Shown here: positions 9,555 through 16,195 of the stretch, piece after piece
How the letters are laid out: the number at the start of each line of letters is the position of its first letter
How positions within the stretch are numbered: the first letter of the stretch is position 1
Assembly (NCBI GenBank): GCA_949283125.1
Contig: CASDRK010000002.1
Coordinates: 62,001 to 126,000 of the forward strand
DNA from: an uncultured Clostridia bacterium
GTDB taxonomy: Bacteria; Bacillota; Clostridia; Christensenellales; Borkfalkiaceae
Length of the DNA stretch: 64,000 nucleotides
Reading direction: 5' to 3'
The notes under the pieces: model-generated
Database searches by the model: none
Told to the model about the DNA's origin: nothing
The model's input: the letters and a program-made list of their open reading frames with translations, nothing else
Program-made: the position numbers and the translations under genes

Positions 9555-9596
9555 AATAAAAAAATAAACGGCGGTCTGCCCGCAGGTAAACCGCCG
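9555..9596 (-). terminator. Intrinsic terminator (attenuator) in the tyrS leader
   Basis: On the minus strand a stem with arms CGGCGGU and ACCGCCG (9569-9596, with an inner CUG/CAG extension) is followed at once by a U-rich tract (9568-9555). It ends only a few bases before the tyrS ribosome site, so it must be bypassed for tyrS expression. Its loop side (9582-9590) can instead pair with 9613-9621, which would prevent the terminator from forming. Confidence 0.85.
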
Positions 9597-9634
9597 CATA
9601 TGGCAAAAGTAATCTACCCGCAACAAAGCGCGCA

Positions 9635-9697
9635 TCACCATTGGGGCAATACGTTGTCTGCGCGGTAATAGATATGTGCAAAGTTGAGTCCTGCCAT
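9635..9697 (-). CDS. tyrS leader peptide with adjacent Tyr codons
   Basis: A 20-codon ORF, ATG at 9697 and TGA at 9635-9637, lies between the tyrS promoter and its attenuator. Codons 10 and 11 are TAT TAC (Tyr-Tyr, 9665-9670), and they fall inside the 5' arm of an RNA stem (9662-9673) that pairs with 9612-9621. The ATG begins 7 nt after the -10 element, about where transcription should start, so the message would be leaderless and has no ribosome site. I infer that stalling at Tyr codons frees the 9613-9621 segment to form an antiterminator. Translation of such a short ORF cannot be proven from sequence alone. Confidence 0.7.
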   Translation of the reverse strand: MAGLNFAHIYYRADNVLPQW

Positions 9698-9703
9698 AAT
9701 GCA

Positions 9704-9733
9704 ATTATACCATGCCGCAAAAGCCGCTGTCAA
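9704..9733 (-). promoter_or_regulatory. Consensus sigma-A promoter of tyrS
   Basis: TTGACA (9728-9733), an 18-bp spacer and TATAAT (9704-9709) match the consensus at every position. The promoter starts 6 bp after the sigK stop codon, so tyrS is separated transcriptionally from sigK. Confidence 0.9.
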
Positions 9734-9738
9734 GCAAT

Positions 9739-10434
9739 TCACAAAAAGTCGCGCTTATCCAGCCTTTCGCGCGCCTTTAGTATGGCGCGCTTTTCTATTC
9801 TGGAGATATACGAGCGGGATATTCCCAGTTTTTTCGCCACCTCGCGCTGGGGCATGGGAACGCCGTCCTCAAGGCCGTAGCGCATGGAGATTATGGCATA
9901 TTCGCGCATGTTGAGTATATCCTTTAAAAGCTTTACGAACTTTTCGCGGCGGATGGAGTGTTCGACGTCCGAAAATACGTTCTCCTCCTCCGCCACCACG
10001 TCCATGACGGTCAGCTCGTTGCCGTCCTTGTCGAAGCCGACGGGGTCGGAGAGCGAAACGGTGTTTTTGTGCTTTTTGCCCGCGCGCAGCAGCATGAGTA
10101 TTTCGTTTTCGATGCAGCGCGCCGTGTAGGTGGCGAGCGCCGTGCCCTTGCCTTCGCGGTAGGTGTTGATGGCCTTTATCAGACCTATCGAACCGACGGA
10201 CATCAGATCGTCCTGTTCGGCCGCGCCAGAATATTTTTTTGCAATGTGCGCCACCAGCCGCATGTTGTGACGGATGAGCGTGTTTTTTGCTTCGGCATTG
10301 CCGGCGCGGGCAAGCGCGAGACACCGCCTTTCCTCGTCGGGCGGCAGAGGTTTGGGAAACGAGCCCTTGCCCTGCACCGTGCCCGCAAACACGAAGATTT
10401 TGGAAAAGAGCAGCCCTATCACGTCGAAAAACAT
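9739..10434 (-). CDS. sigK: Late mother-cell sporulation sigma factor sigma-K
   Basis: A 231-residue sigma-70 family protein with an N-terminal hydrophobic pro-sequence (about residues 1-20), then FPKPLPPDEERRCLALARAG and RLVAHIAKKY. These match pro-sigma-K, not sigma-E. Region 2 has DDLMSVGSIGLIKAI and [12 protein letters not shown]; region 4 has the helix-turn-helix REVAKKLGISRSYISRIEKRA near the end. The reading frame is intact, with no skin element, so no excision is needed for expression. A strong AAGGGGGG lies before the ATG at 10434. Expected role: transcription of late mother-cell coat and cortex genes after pro-peptide cleavage. Confidence 0.92.
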   Translation of the reverse strand: MFFDVIGLLFSKIFVFAGTVQGKGSFPKPLPPDEERRCLALARAGNAEAKNTLIRHNMRLVAHIAKKYSGAAEQDDLMSVGSIGLIKAINTYREGKGTALATYTARCIENEILMLLRAGKKHKNTVSLSDPVGFDKDGNELTVMDVVAEEENVFSDVEHSIRREKFVKLLKDILNMREYAIISMRYGLEDGVPMPQREVAKKLGISRSYISRIEKRAILKARERLDKRDFL

Positions 10435-10465
10435 TTATATCCCCCCTTTGAACGATAAGTTTAAT

Positions 10466-10495
10466 AACTTATGAAAGAGAGGGCTTGTTTAATGC
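10466..10495 (-). promoter_or_regulatory. Possible sigma-E type promoter of sigK
   Basis: On the minus strand GCATTAA (10489-10495) is followed after 15 bp by CATAAGTT (10466-10473). This resembles the sigma-E pattern (ATA-containing -35, CATAnnnT -10). The same bases contain a 7-bp AT-rich inverted repeat (10455-10472). The match is partial. Confidence 0.35.
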
Positions 10496-10600
10496 GCCGG
10501 GACAAACAGGCCGCGCGATAAAATTTTTAAAGTGCGCCGCAAAGCATTTTCAAACGGCCGCAGAAAAGCATACGCCGCGCACGGCGACCCGCAACACAGA

Positions 10601-10939
10601 TCAGCAGCCGAGGAATTCCACGCCCTTGAGCATAACGTCGTTGACCAGATCGTTTACGAGCGAATAGAAGATTATCTTGCCCTGCCGTTCGCACTTGACT
10701 ATGCCGAGATTTTTTAAAAGCCGGAGCTGGTGCGAGACGGTCGTCTGATTGATGCCGAGCACGCGCGAAAGATCGGTGACGCACATTTCGGAAATGGCGA
10801 GCGCCGACAGCATGCGCACGCGCGTGGAGTCGGCAAAAATGGAAAAGAACATCACGACGCTTTCCAGCACGTCGCCTTCGGGCACATATTCGCGCACGAG
10901 CTCGGCCGTGCGCCTGTCCAGCAACATCATCTCCTGCAT
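10601..10939 (-). CDS. ArsR-family winged-helix repressor
   Basis: A 112-residue DNA-binding protein of the ArsR/SmtB type: FADSTRVRMLSALAISEMCVTDLSRVLGINQTTVSHQLRLLKNLGIVKCERQGKIIFYSL is the full winged helix (about residues 33-95). Some metal sensors have paired Cys in the alpha-3 helix; here only one Cys (EMCV) is near that place, so the ligand is unclear. I choose the ATG at 10939 because AAGGAGG lies 6 nt before it; an upstream in-frame ATG lacks a site. It follows copA by 84 bp on the same strand and may regulate copA, itself or both. A dyad overlaps its probable -10. Confidence 0.88.
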   Translation of the reverse strand: MQEMMLLDRRTAELVREYVPEGDVLESVVMFFSIFADSTRVRMLSALAISEMCVTDLSRVLGINQTTVSHQLRLLKNLGIVKCERQGKIIFYSLVNDLVNDVMLKGVEFLGC

Positions 10940-10958
10940 GGCAGCCTCCTTGTTTATC

Positions 10959-10979
10959 TGCATTATAGGAGCATATGCA
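10959..10979. promoter_or_regulatory. Imperfect dyad over the -10 of the arsR-like gene
   Basis: TGCATTAT and ATATGCA form an inverted repeat around AGGAGC. On the minus strand it contains TATAAT (10962-10967), 23 bp before the start codon of the ArsR-like gene. Position and symmetry suggest autoregulation; a good -35 is not evident. Confidence 0.45.
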
Positions 10980-11023
10980 GAGGGATGAATATATATTTTT
11001 GACGGAATAAATATATTAATGTC

Positions 11024-13519
11024 TTATTTATCCTCGATGCCGGTGACTTTGTAGCCGGCATCCTCCACCACCTTTTTTATGTCCTCGTCGGAGACGGGTT
11101 CGCGGCTGCGCACCACGGCGCAGTTCTTTTTGAGCTTTACGTCGCACGAGACGACGTTGTGCACGGCGGAGAGAGCCTTTTCTACGCGGGCCGCGCAGTG
11201 TTCGCAGCACATGCCTTCGATGGAAACTATCTTTTTCATGCCTTCTTCTTCCTTGTCGGTTATTTTATTTTGCCCGGGCGCGTCCGAAGGCGCGGCCGCA
11301 AGGTCCTTGTTTTTGTACAGCAGCAGACGCAGCGCATTGCCCACGACGAACAGGGACGACAGCGACATGCACGCGGCGGCTATCATGGGGTTGAGCACAA
11401 AGCCCAATGCCGAAAACGCGCCCGCAGCCACGGGGATCATCACCACGTTGTAGATGAATGCCCAGAACAGATTTTCCTTTATGTTGCGCACCGCGGCGCG
11501 GCTTAAACCGAACGCCGTGTCGAGGGCGCGGATATCTTCGGAGACGAGCACCACGCCGGCGGAATCTATGGCCACGTCGGTGCCGGAACCTATCGCGATG
11601 CCCACGTCGGCCTGTCTGAGGGCGGGAGAATCGTTTATGCCGTCGCCAACCATGGCCACGACGCCGCCGACTGACTGCACGTTTTCAACGGCGCGGAGCT
11701 TGTCTTCGGGCATCACTTCGGCGACGAACTCATCTATTCCCACGCTTGCGGCCACAGCCTTTGCGCAGGCGGCATTGTCGCCGGTGAGCATGGCCACGCG
11801 CATACCGCGCTTTTTAAGACGCGATACGGTGTGGGCGGCGCCCTCCTTAAGCCTATCCGAAACAGCGATGAGCGCCACGGCTTCGCCGTCCTCGGCCAGA
11901 TACAGAACGGTTTTGCCCTGCGCGGCGAGTTCATCGGCCTTTCGGGCGACAGCCCCGGATATATGTGCCGACGAAAGCAGTTTTGCGTTGCCGAGCAGAT
12001 AGCTTCTTCCGCCGCTTTCCGCCATCGCTCCACGGCCGACGACGTAGCTGAAACCGCTGACCGGAGCCCCTGCGGGATGATAGTCGACGATGCACTTTGC
12101 CAAAGGATGGTTGGAGCGCTGCTCGATGCCCGAAGCCACGGCGAGCAGCTTTTCCTCGTCGCCGCCGAACACCGCGACGTCGCTTACGGAGGGCTTGCCC
12201 ACGGTGAGCGTGGCGGTTTTATCGAGCAGAACGCAGTTTACGTCGCCGAGACGCTGCAGATTTTCGGCGTCCTTGTACAGCACTCCGAGCGACGCGCCCT
12301 TGCCGGTCGCCGTCATTATGGCCACGGGAGTGGCCAGACCGAGCGCGCACGGGCAGGAGATGACGAGCACGGATATGGCGTAAGTTACGCAATGTTCGGG
12401 TCGGAACGCGCCGTCGACGATCAGCCATATCGCGAATGTGAGCAGCGCGACGGCCACGACGGCGGGCACGAATATGCCGGCGATCCTGTCGGCGAGCTTT
12501 TGTATGGGCGCCTTGGACGATCCGGCCTCGCGCACCATTTTGACTATTTTGGAGAGAGTGGTGTCGCCGCCCACCTTTTCGGCCGCAACTTTTATGACCC
12601 CGCCCTTGTTCAGGGCCGCCGTGGTCACGTAGTCGCCTTCGACGACCTCTGCGGGCAGACTTTCGCCCGTTATGGCCGATTTATCTATAAACGTGCTGCC
12701 GGACACTATTTTTCCGTCGACGGGAACGTATTCTCCCTGCCGCACCACCACCACGTCGCCGACCCTGACGGAGCCGACCGGCACGGTGCGCATCTGCCCG
12801 TTCTCCTCCACGGTCACGCTGTCGGGAGCAAGCTTTAAAAGCTTTTCTATCTCGTCGCCCGTTCTGCGCTTGGCCTTTTCTTCCAGCCATTTGCCCGCGT
12901 CGACGAGGGCGAGGATCATTGCCGCGCTTTCAAAGTGCAGATCCATTGCGCCGCCTATCACGTCGTTATCTGAAAAGATGAGCACGGTTATGGCGAGAGA
13001 ATAGGCAAACGACACGCCGGAGCCCAGCGCGACGAGCGTATCCATGTTGGGCACGCGCCTGACCGCAGCCATGAACCCGCGCGAAAAATAGCTGTAGTTT
13101 ACGCCGATTATCAGGGCGGCGAACACGAGCTGATAGATTGCAAACCAGCGGTCGTTGGACGCCACCGAGGGGTCGAGCGACGGCGGCAGCGGCGCGCCGA
13201 ACATGTGCCCCATTGAAACGTACATAAGGGGCACGAGCAGCGCCGCGGAAATAACGAAACGGATAAACAGCGCCCTGTCGGCGCGCGACTCTCCGGACGG
13301 GGAAGCTTGCTGCACGGCGCCGATGCCGTAACCCAGTCCGCGCACGGCGGAAAATATCTCCTCCTCGCTTATCGCGTTCTCGTCGAATTCTATCTTCATC
13401 GACTTGCCCATGAGGGACACTTCCACCCGATTTACGCCGTTGAGCCGCGCGAGGGTGTGCTCTATGCCCGACGAACAGGCCGAACACGTCATGCCTGAAA
13501 CCGCATATGTCTGAACCAT
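11024..13519 (-). CDS. copA: Copper-exporting P-type ATPase with N- and C-terminal HMA domains
   Basis: An 831-residue P1B-type ATPase that exports Cu(I). It holds an N-terminal heavy-metal domain (GMTCSAC, residues 9-15), the transmembrane metal site SCPCALGLATP, the HP motif SNHPLAK, TGDN and the hinge GDGINDSPAL. The phosphorylation loop reads DKTATLT where the family has DKTGTLT, an unusual Gly to Ala change. After the last membrane pair a linker leads to a second, CopZ-like HMA domain of about 71 residues (GMCCEHC). A Met at 11239 that begins this domain is preceded by GAAGG, so a free chaperone could also be made by internal initiation. The pump has its own consensus promoter with a dyad, and the ArsR-like gene lies downstream. 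Confidence 0.94.
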   Translation of the reverse strand: MVQTYAVSGMTCSACSSGIEHTLARLNGVNRVEVSLMGKSMKIEFDENAISEEEIFSAVRGLGYGIGAVQQASPSGESRADRALFIRFVISAALLVPLMYVSMGHMFGAPLPPSLDPSVASNDRWFAIYQLVFAALIIGVNYSYFSRGFMAAVRRVPNMDTLVALGSGVSFAYSLAITVLIFSDNDVIGGAMDLHFESAAMILALVDAGKWLEEKAKRRTGDEIEKLLKLAPDSVTVEENGQMRTVPVGSVRVGDVVVVRQGEYVPVDGKIVSGSTFIDKSAITGESLPAEVVEGDYVTTAALNKGGVIKVAAEKVGGDTTLSKIVKMVREAGSSKAPIQKLADRIAGIFVPAVVAVALLTFAIWLIVDGAFRPEHCVTYAISVLVISCPCALGLATPVAIMTATGKGASLGVLYKDAENLQRLGDVNCVLLDKTATLTVGKPSVSDVAVFGGDEEKLLAVASGIEQRSNHPLAKCIVDYHPAGAPVSGFSYVVGRGAMAESGGRSYLLGNAKLLSSAHISGAVARKADELAAQGKTVLYLAEDGEAVALIAVSDRLKEGAAHTVSRLKKRGMRVAMLTGDNAACAKAVAASVGIDEFVAEVMPEDKLRAVENVQSVGGVVAMVGDGINDSPALRQADVGIAIGSGTDVAIDSAGVVLVSEDIRALDTAFGLSRAAVRNIKENLFWAFIYNVVMIPVAAGAFSALGFVLNPMIAAACMSLSSLFVVGNALRLLLYKNKDLAAAPSDAPGQNKITDKEEEGMKKIVSIEGMCCEHCAARVEKALSAVHNVVSCDVKLKKNCAVVRSREPVSDEDIKKVVEDAGYKVTGIEDK

Positions 13520-13549
13520 ACATCACCTTAAAAAATATACTGCGGTATA

Positions 13550-13582
13550 ATTATAACCTTGAGTAAGGGTTTTGTCAAGGTT
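13550..13582 (-). promoter_or_regulatory. copA promoter with overlapping 8-bp dyad
   Basis: TTGACA (13573-13578), a 17-bp spacer and TATAAT (13550-13555) form a perfect promoter. A perfect inverted repeat, AACCTTGA (13555-13562) and TCAAGGTT (13575-13582) with a 12-bp spacer, covers the -35 and reaches the -10. It does not match the CsoR (GC-rich) or CopY (TACAnnTGTA) sites; the arms recall MerR-family sites, but the spacing is ordinary. A second dyad, AATTCCTAT/ATAGGAATT (13583-13607), lies just upstream. Confidence 0.7.
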
Positions 13583-13607
13583 AATTCCTATATTTTTAAT
13601 AGGAATT

Positions 13608-13645
13608 CCGCCCGCCTGCAGGCAGACGGCCATGCAGGCGGGCGG
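13608..13645. repeat. 13-bp inverted repeat upstream of copA
   Basis: CCGCCCGCCTGCA and its exact complement flank a 12-nt loop. It lies between the rpmF terminator and the copA promoter. It may be a backup terminator, but no U-tract follows on either strand. Confidence 0.4.
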
Positions 13646-13667
13646 AGCGTACGGACGAACGCAAAAC

Positions 13668-13690
13668 AGGCGGCGCGAAACGCGCCGCCT
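13668..13690 (-). terminator. Terminator after rpmF
   Basis: AGGCGGCGCG, a 3-nt loop and CGCGCCGCCT make a 10-bp stem 25 bp after the rpmF stop; on the minus strand GTTTTG follows. It should separate rpmF from copA. Confidence 0.6.
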
Positions 13691-13714
13691 TTAAAAATTT
13701 TGCGGTCTGAAAAT

Positions 13715-13900
13715 TTAGTTTTTGGCGTCCTGCTTTACCACTTCTTCCTTGTCGTAGTAACCGCAGTTGGCGCACACCCTGTGAGCCTGCATTTTTTCGT
13801 GGCAATGAGGGCACTCTACAAGCGTAGGAGCCGTAGCCTTATAGTTTGCAAACCTTGAATTCGTTCTGCTCTTGGACTGTTTTCCCTTGGGTACTGCCAT
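13715..13900 (-). CDS. rpmF: 50S ribosomal protein bL32
   Basis: A 61-residue ribosomal protein of the large subunit. The N-terminus AVPKGKQSKSRTNSR is the conserved RNA-binding part; CPHC and CANC (two CxxC pairs, residues 30-46) form the zinc knuckle, so this is the zinc-containing C+ form and not the zinc-free paralogue. It follows the YceD gene by 30 bp, the usual bacterial arrangement. Confidence 0.96.
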   Translation of the reverse strand: MAVPKGKQSKSRTNSRFANYKATAPTLVECPHCHEKMQAHRVCANCGYYDKEEVVKQDAKN

Positions 13901-13930
13901 GATTATATACCTCTCTTATTTTTTGTCTGT

Positions 13931-14329
13931 TCAATCTTCGGGCCGCGCGCAGTCTGCGCACAGCAACACTTCGGGCTGGCTGAACACGAACGCGTCCTCC
14001 ACGGCCGGTCTGAGATCCAGACGAACGCCGTCGTAACGGTAGTTGTCGTCGTCGGAGTCATCCGTGACGAAGAGAGCTTCGTACGAATATGAAACCTGCG
14101 CGCGCGCATCCTCCAGACAGTATGAACAGCGGCCCTTAAGCGCATAGACGAGTTTTAACGTCACGCCCACGCTGTCGTCGTCGTAAATTTCGTACTCACC
14201 CTCCACGCGCACGTCGCCTTCGACTTCCGCAAGCGGAAGAATGAGTTTGTCCGGCGGGGCGGGGATGACTTCGGAAAAAGTGCCGACGTATTGTTTTAAG
14301 GCGATCAGCCTCTGAACCTGCAATATCAT
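13931..14329 (-). CDS. yceD: DUF177/YceD-family protein
   Basis: A 132-residue protein, shorter than the usual 160-180. It has the DUF177 features: an EGDVRVEGEYEIYDDDSVGVTLKLVYALKGRCSYCLE core with CSYC, an acidic D-rich turn (DDSDDD) and a C-terminal CADC. The family is found next to rpmF in most bacteria and is linked to 23S rRNA accumulation in plants and E. coli; the molecular role is not established. The C-terminus ends soon after CADC, without the usual CkGlCp extension, so it is a shortened version. There is a consensus promoter about 20 bp upstream, and the start lacks a clear ribosome site. Confidence 0.85.
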   Translation of the reverse strand: MILQVQRLIALKQYVGTFSEVIPAPPDKLILPLAEVEGDVRVEGEYEIYDDDSVGVTLKLVYALKGRCSYCLEDARAQVSYSYEALFVTDDSDDDNYRYDGVRLDLRPAVEDAFVFSQPEVLLCADCARPED

Positions 14330-14347
14330 ACCCGAAATGACTAAACA

Positions 14348-14376
14348 ATTATATTATAAGAGTCAAGCTTTGTCAA
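14348..14376 (-). promoter_or_regulatory. Promoter of yceD-rpmF
   Basis: TTGACA (14371-14376), a 17-bp spacer and TATAAT (14348-14353) lie 19 bp before the yceD start codon. Confidence 0.8.
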
Positions 14377-14463
14377 CTCATTTTAAAAGCCGATGAAGCT
14401 AATTGCAAATAAAATTGCGGCGACGCGCCCCGGCCGGAAGCTGAAGGCGCGCCCGGGCGATAT

Positions 14464-14479
14464 CCCGCCGGGCGGCGGG
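14464..14479 (-). terminator. Short GC hairpin after ackA
   Basis: CCCGCC and GGCGGG with a 4-nt loop lie 11 bp after the ackA stop. The U-rich bases come only about 50 bp later. A weak candidate for the end of the pta-ackA message. Confidence 0.35.
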
Positions 14480-14489
14480 CGCTGCCCTT

Positions 14490-15686
14490 TTAAATCAGCG
14501 CGAGCGTTTCCCTTGCGATAACGAGCTCTTCGTTCGTGGGAATGACAAGCACTTTCACCTTGGAATCCTTGGCGGAAATTTCGCGGATAGCGCCCGTGTT
14601 CTTGCCGTTGTTGGCGGCCTTGTCGAGCTTTACGCCGAGGAATTCGAGGCCTTCGCACACGCCTTCGCGCACGGTGGGAGTGTTTTCGCCTATGCCGGCG
14701 GTGAACACTATGCAGTCCAGCCCGCCCATTGCGGCGGCATAGGAGCCGACGAACTTTTTGGTCTGATAGGCAAACATGTCGAGGGCGAGCTTGCACCTTG
14801 CGTTGCCCTGCTCCGCGCCGGCGATGAGGTCGCGGAAGTCGGAGGAGACGCCGGAAATACCCAGAACGCCGCACTCCTTATTGAGATAGGTGACCATTCT
14901 TGCGGCGTCAAAGCCCTTTTTGCGGGCAAGGAATTCTACCGCGGAAGCGTCGATGCAGCCCGAGCGGGTGCCCATGAGCACGCCGTCCAGCGGGGTGAAG
15001 CCCATGGAAGTATCCACGCAGACGCCGCCGTCGACGGCGGATATGGACGAGCCGTTGCCGAGATGGCAGGTGACTATCTTGAGGGACTTGGGATCCCTGC
15101 CCATATACTTGGCCGCCTCCTGCGAGACGAACTTGTGCGACGTGCCGTGCGCGCCGTACTTTCTTACGCCGTAGGCCTTGTAATCTTCGTATTTGATGCC
15201 GAACATGTAGGCCTTTTCGGGCATGGTCTGATGGAAGGACGAGTCGAACACGAGCACCATGGGCGTGCCGGGCATTACGTCCATGCAGGCGTGCAGGCCG
15301 GCCGCGGCCGCGGGATTGTGCAGGGGGCCGAGTTCGAAGGTCTTTTCTTCGAGCGTCTTTATGACCTCGTCGTCGACAAGGGTGGGCTTTTTGAAATATT
15401 CGCCCGAAGCAACGACGCGATGGCCGACGGCGCCTATCTCGTTCATGGACTTGATGACGCCTATGCCCTCGTCGTGCAGGGCGTGAAGAACGAGCTGTAT
15501 GGCGACTTTATGGTCGGGCATGTCCTGCTCGTACACCTTTTCCTGCCCGTTGCCCTTGGCTTTGAGCACGGAACCGGGTATGCCTATCCTTTCGACCGCA
15601 CCCTTGGCTATTACGCTTTCGTTTTCCATGTCGAAGAGCTGATACTTGAGGGACGAGCTGCCGGCATTGACTACAAGAATTTTCAT
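14490..15686 (-). CDS. ackA: Acetate kinase
   Basis: Converts acetyl phosphate and ADP to acetate and ATP; 398 residues, the normal length. Signatures are the N-terminal VVNAGSSSLKYQL, VFDSSFHQTMP, RKYGAHGTSHKFV (the catalytic Arg/His region) and TCHLGNGSSISAVDGG, then MGFTPLDGVLMGTRSG and the C-terminal FTAGIGENTPTVR. The start has GGAGA 12 nt upstream. It lies downstream of pta on the same strand but 510 bp away across repeated non-coding DNA, so it may have its own promoter. Together they give the substrate-level ATP step of mixed-acid fermentation. Confidence 0.97.
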   Translation of the reverse strand: MKILVVNAGSSSLKYQLFDMENESVIAKGAVERIGIPGSVLKAKGNGQEKVYEQDMPDHKVAIQLVLHALHDEGIGVIKSMNEIGAVGHRVVASGEYFKKPTLVDDEVIKTLEEKTFELGPLHNPAAAAGLHACMDVMPGTPMVLVFDSSFHQTMPEKAYMFGIKYEDYKAYGVRKYGAHGTSHKFVSQEAAKYMGRDPKSLKIVTCHLGNGSSISAVDGGVCVDTSMGFTPLDGVLMGTRSGCIDASAVEFLARKKGFDAARMVTYLNKECGVLGISGVSSDFRDLIAGAEQGNARCKLALDMFAYQTKKFVGSYAAAMGGLDCIVFTAGIGENTPTVREGVCEGLEFLGVKLDKAANNGKNTGAIREISAKDSKVKVLVIPTNEELVIARETLALI

Positions 15687-15814
15687 GTTGATATATATTT
15701 CTCCTGATGATTTTTACAAATAAAATTAAATATTGCTAAATTTTTTACACGCCGGACTCTGCCGACACCGCGGACAGAGCCTGACGAAACCGCCGACTGT
15801 TTTTGCAAATAAAT

Positions 15815-16195
15815 CGGACAAGACAATGCGGACAATTCCCGTCCCGACGGAAGCATGCCAAAGACGTATGCGGCCGGGGACGGACGCAAGCTCAACGCGG
15901 TATTGCGGCGCTTGCATTTGCCACAGTTTAAAAACAGCGGGCATGCTCCGTGAAACAGATGCGAGCAGAACAAGGCGCACGAGGAAAACCTGAGGGAGTT
16001 TACTTAGCCGTAAACGACCGAAAGTTGCCGCAGTGCAACAATGTTATGTTACGCTTGCATTTACCACAGCATAAAAACAAAGAGAAGCGAGCAAGACAAG
16101 GCGAGCGCGGCTCGCACCGACGGGAGCATACCAAAACGTATGTGACCGAGGGCGGACGCAAGCTCAACGCGGTATTGCGACGCTTATATTTGTTT
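15815..16195. repeat. Three degenerate repeat units between pta and ackA
   Basis: Three related units of roughly 110-145 bp (about 15815-15958, 15959-16087 and 16088-16195) lie head to tail. All contain a core like GGGAGYNTACYAARACGTA followed by RTGACCGA; units 1 and 3 also share a long near-identical block containing GGACGCAAGCTCAACGCGG (15882-15900 in unit 1), and units 1 and 2 share CGCTTGCATTTRCCACAG. No credible ORF spans them. A fourth copy of the core lies at 19829-19859 near the tRNA array. The repeat is intergenic, lies downstream of leftward genes each time, and looks like a dispersed family. Confidence 0.75.

Noticed and set aside
9542-9700. A T-box riboswitch before tyrS
   Set aside because: The leader contains ACCGCG, but it lies about 35 nt from the start, not after a Stem I. 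The flanking AGGGTGG is missing and the leader is too short for a standard T-box.
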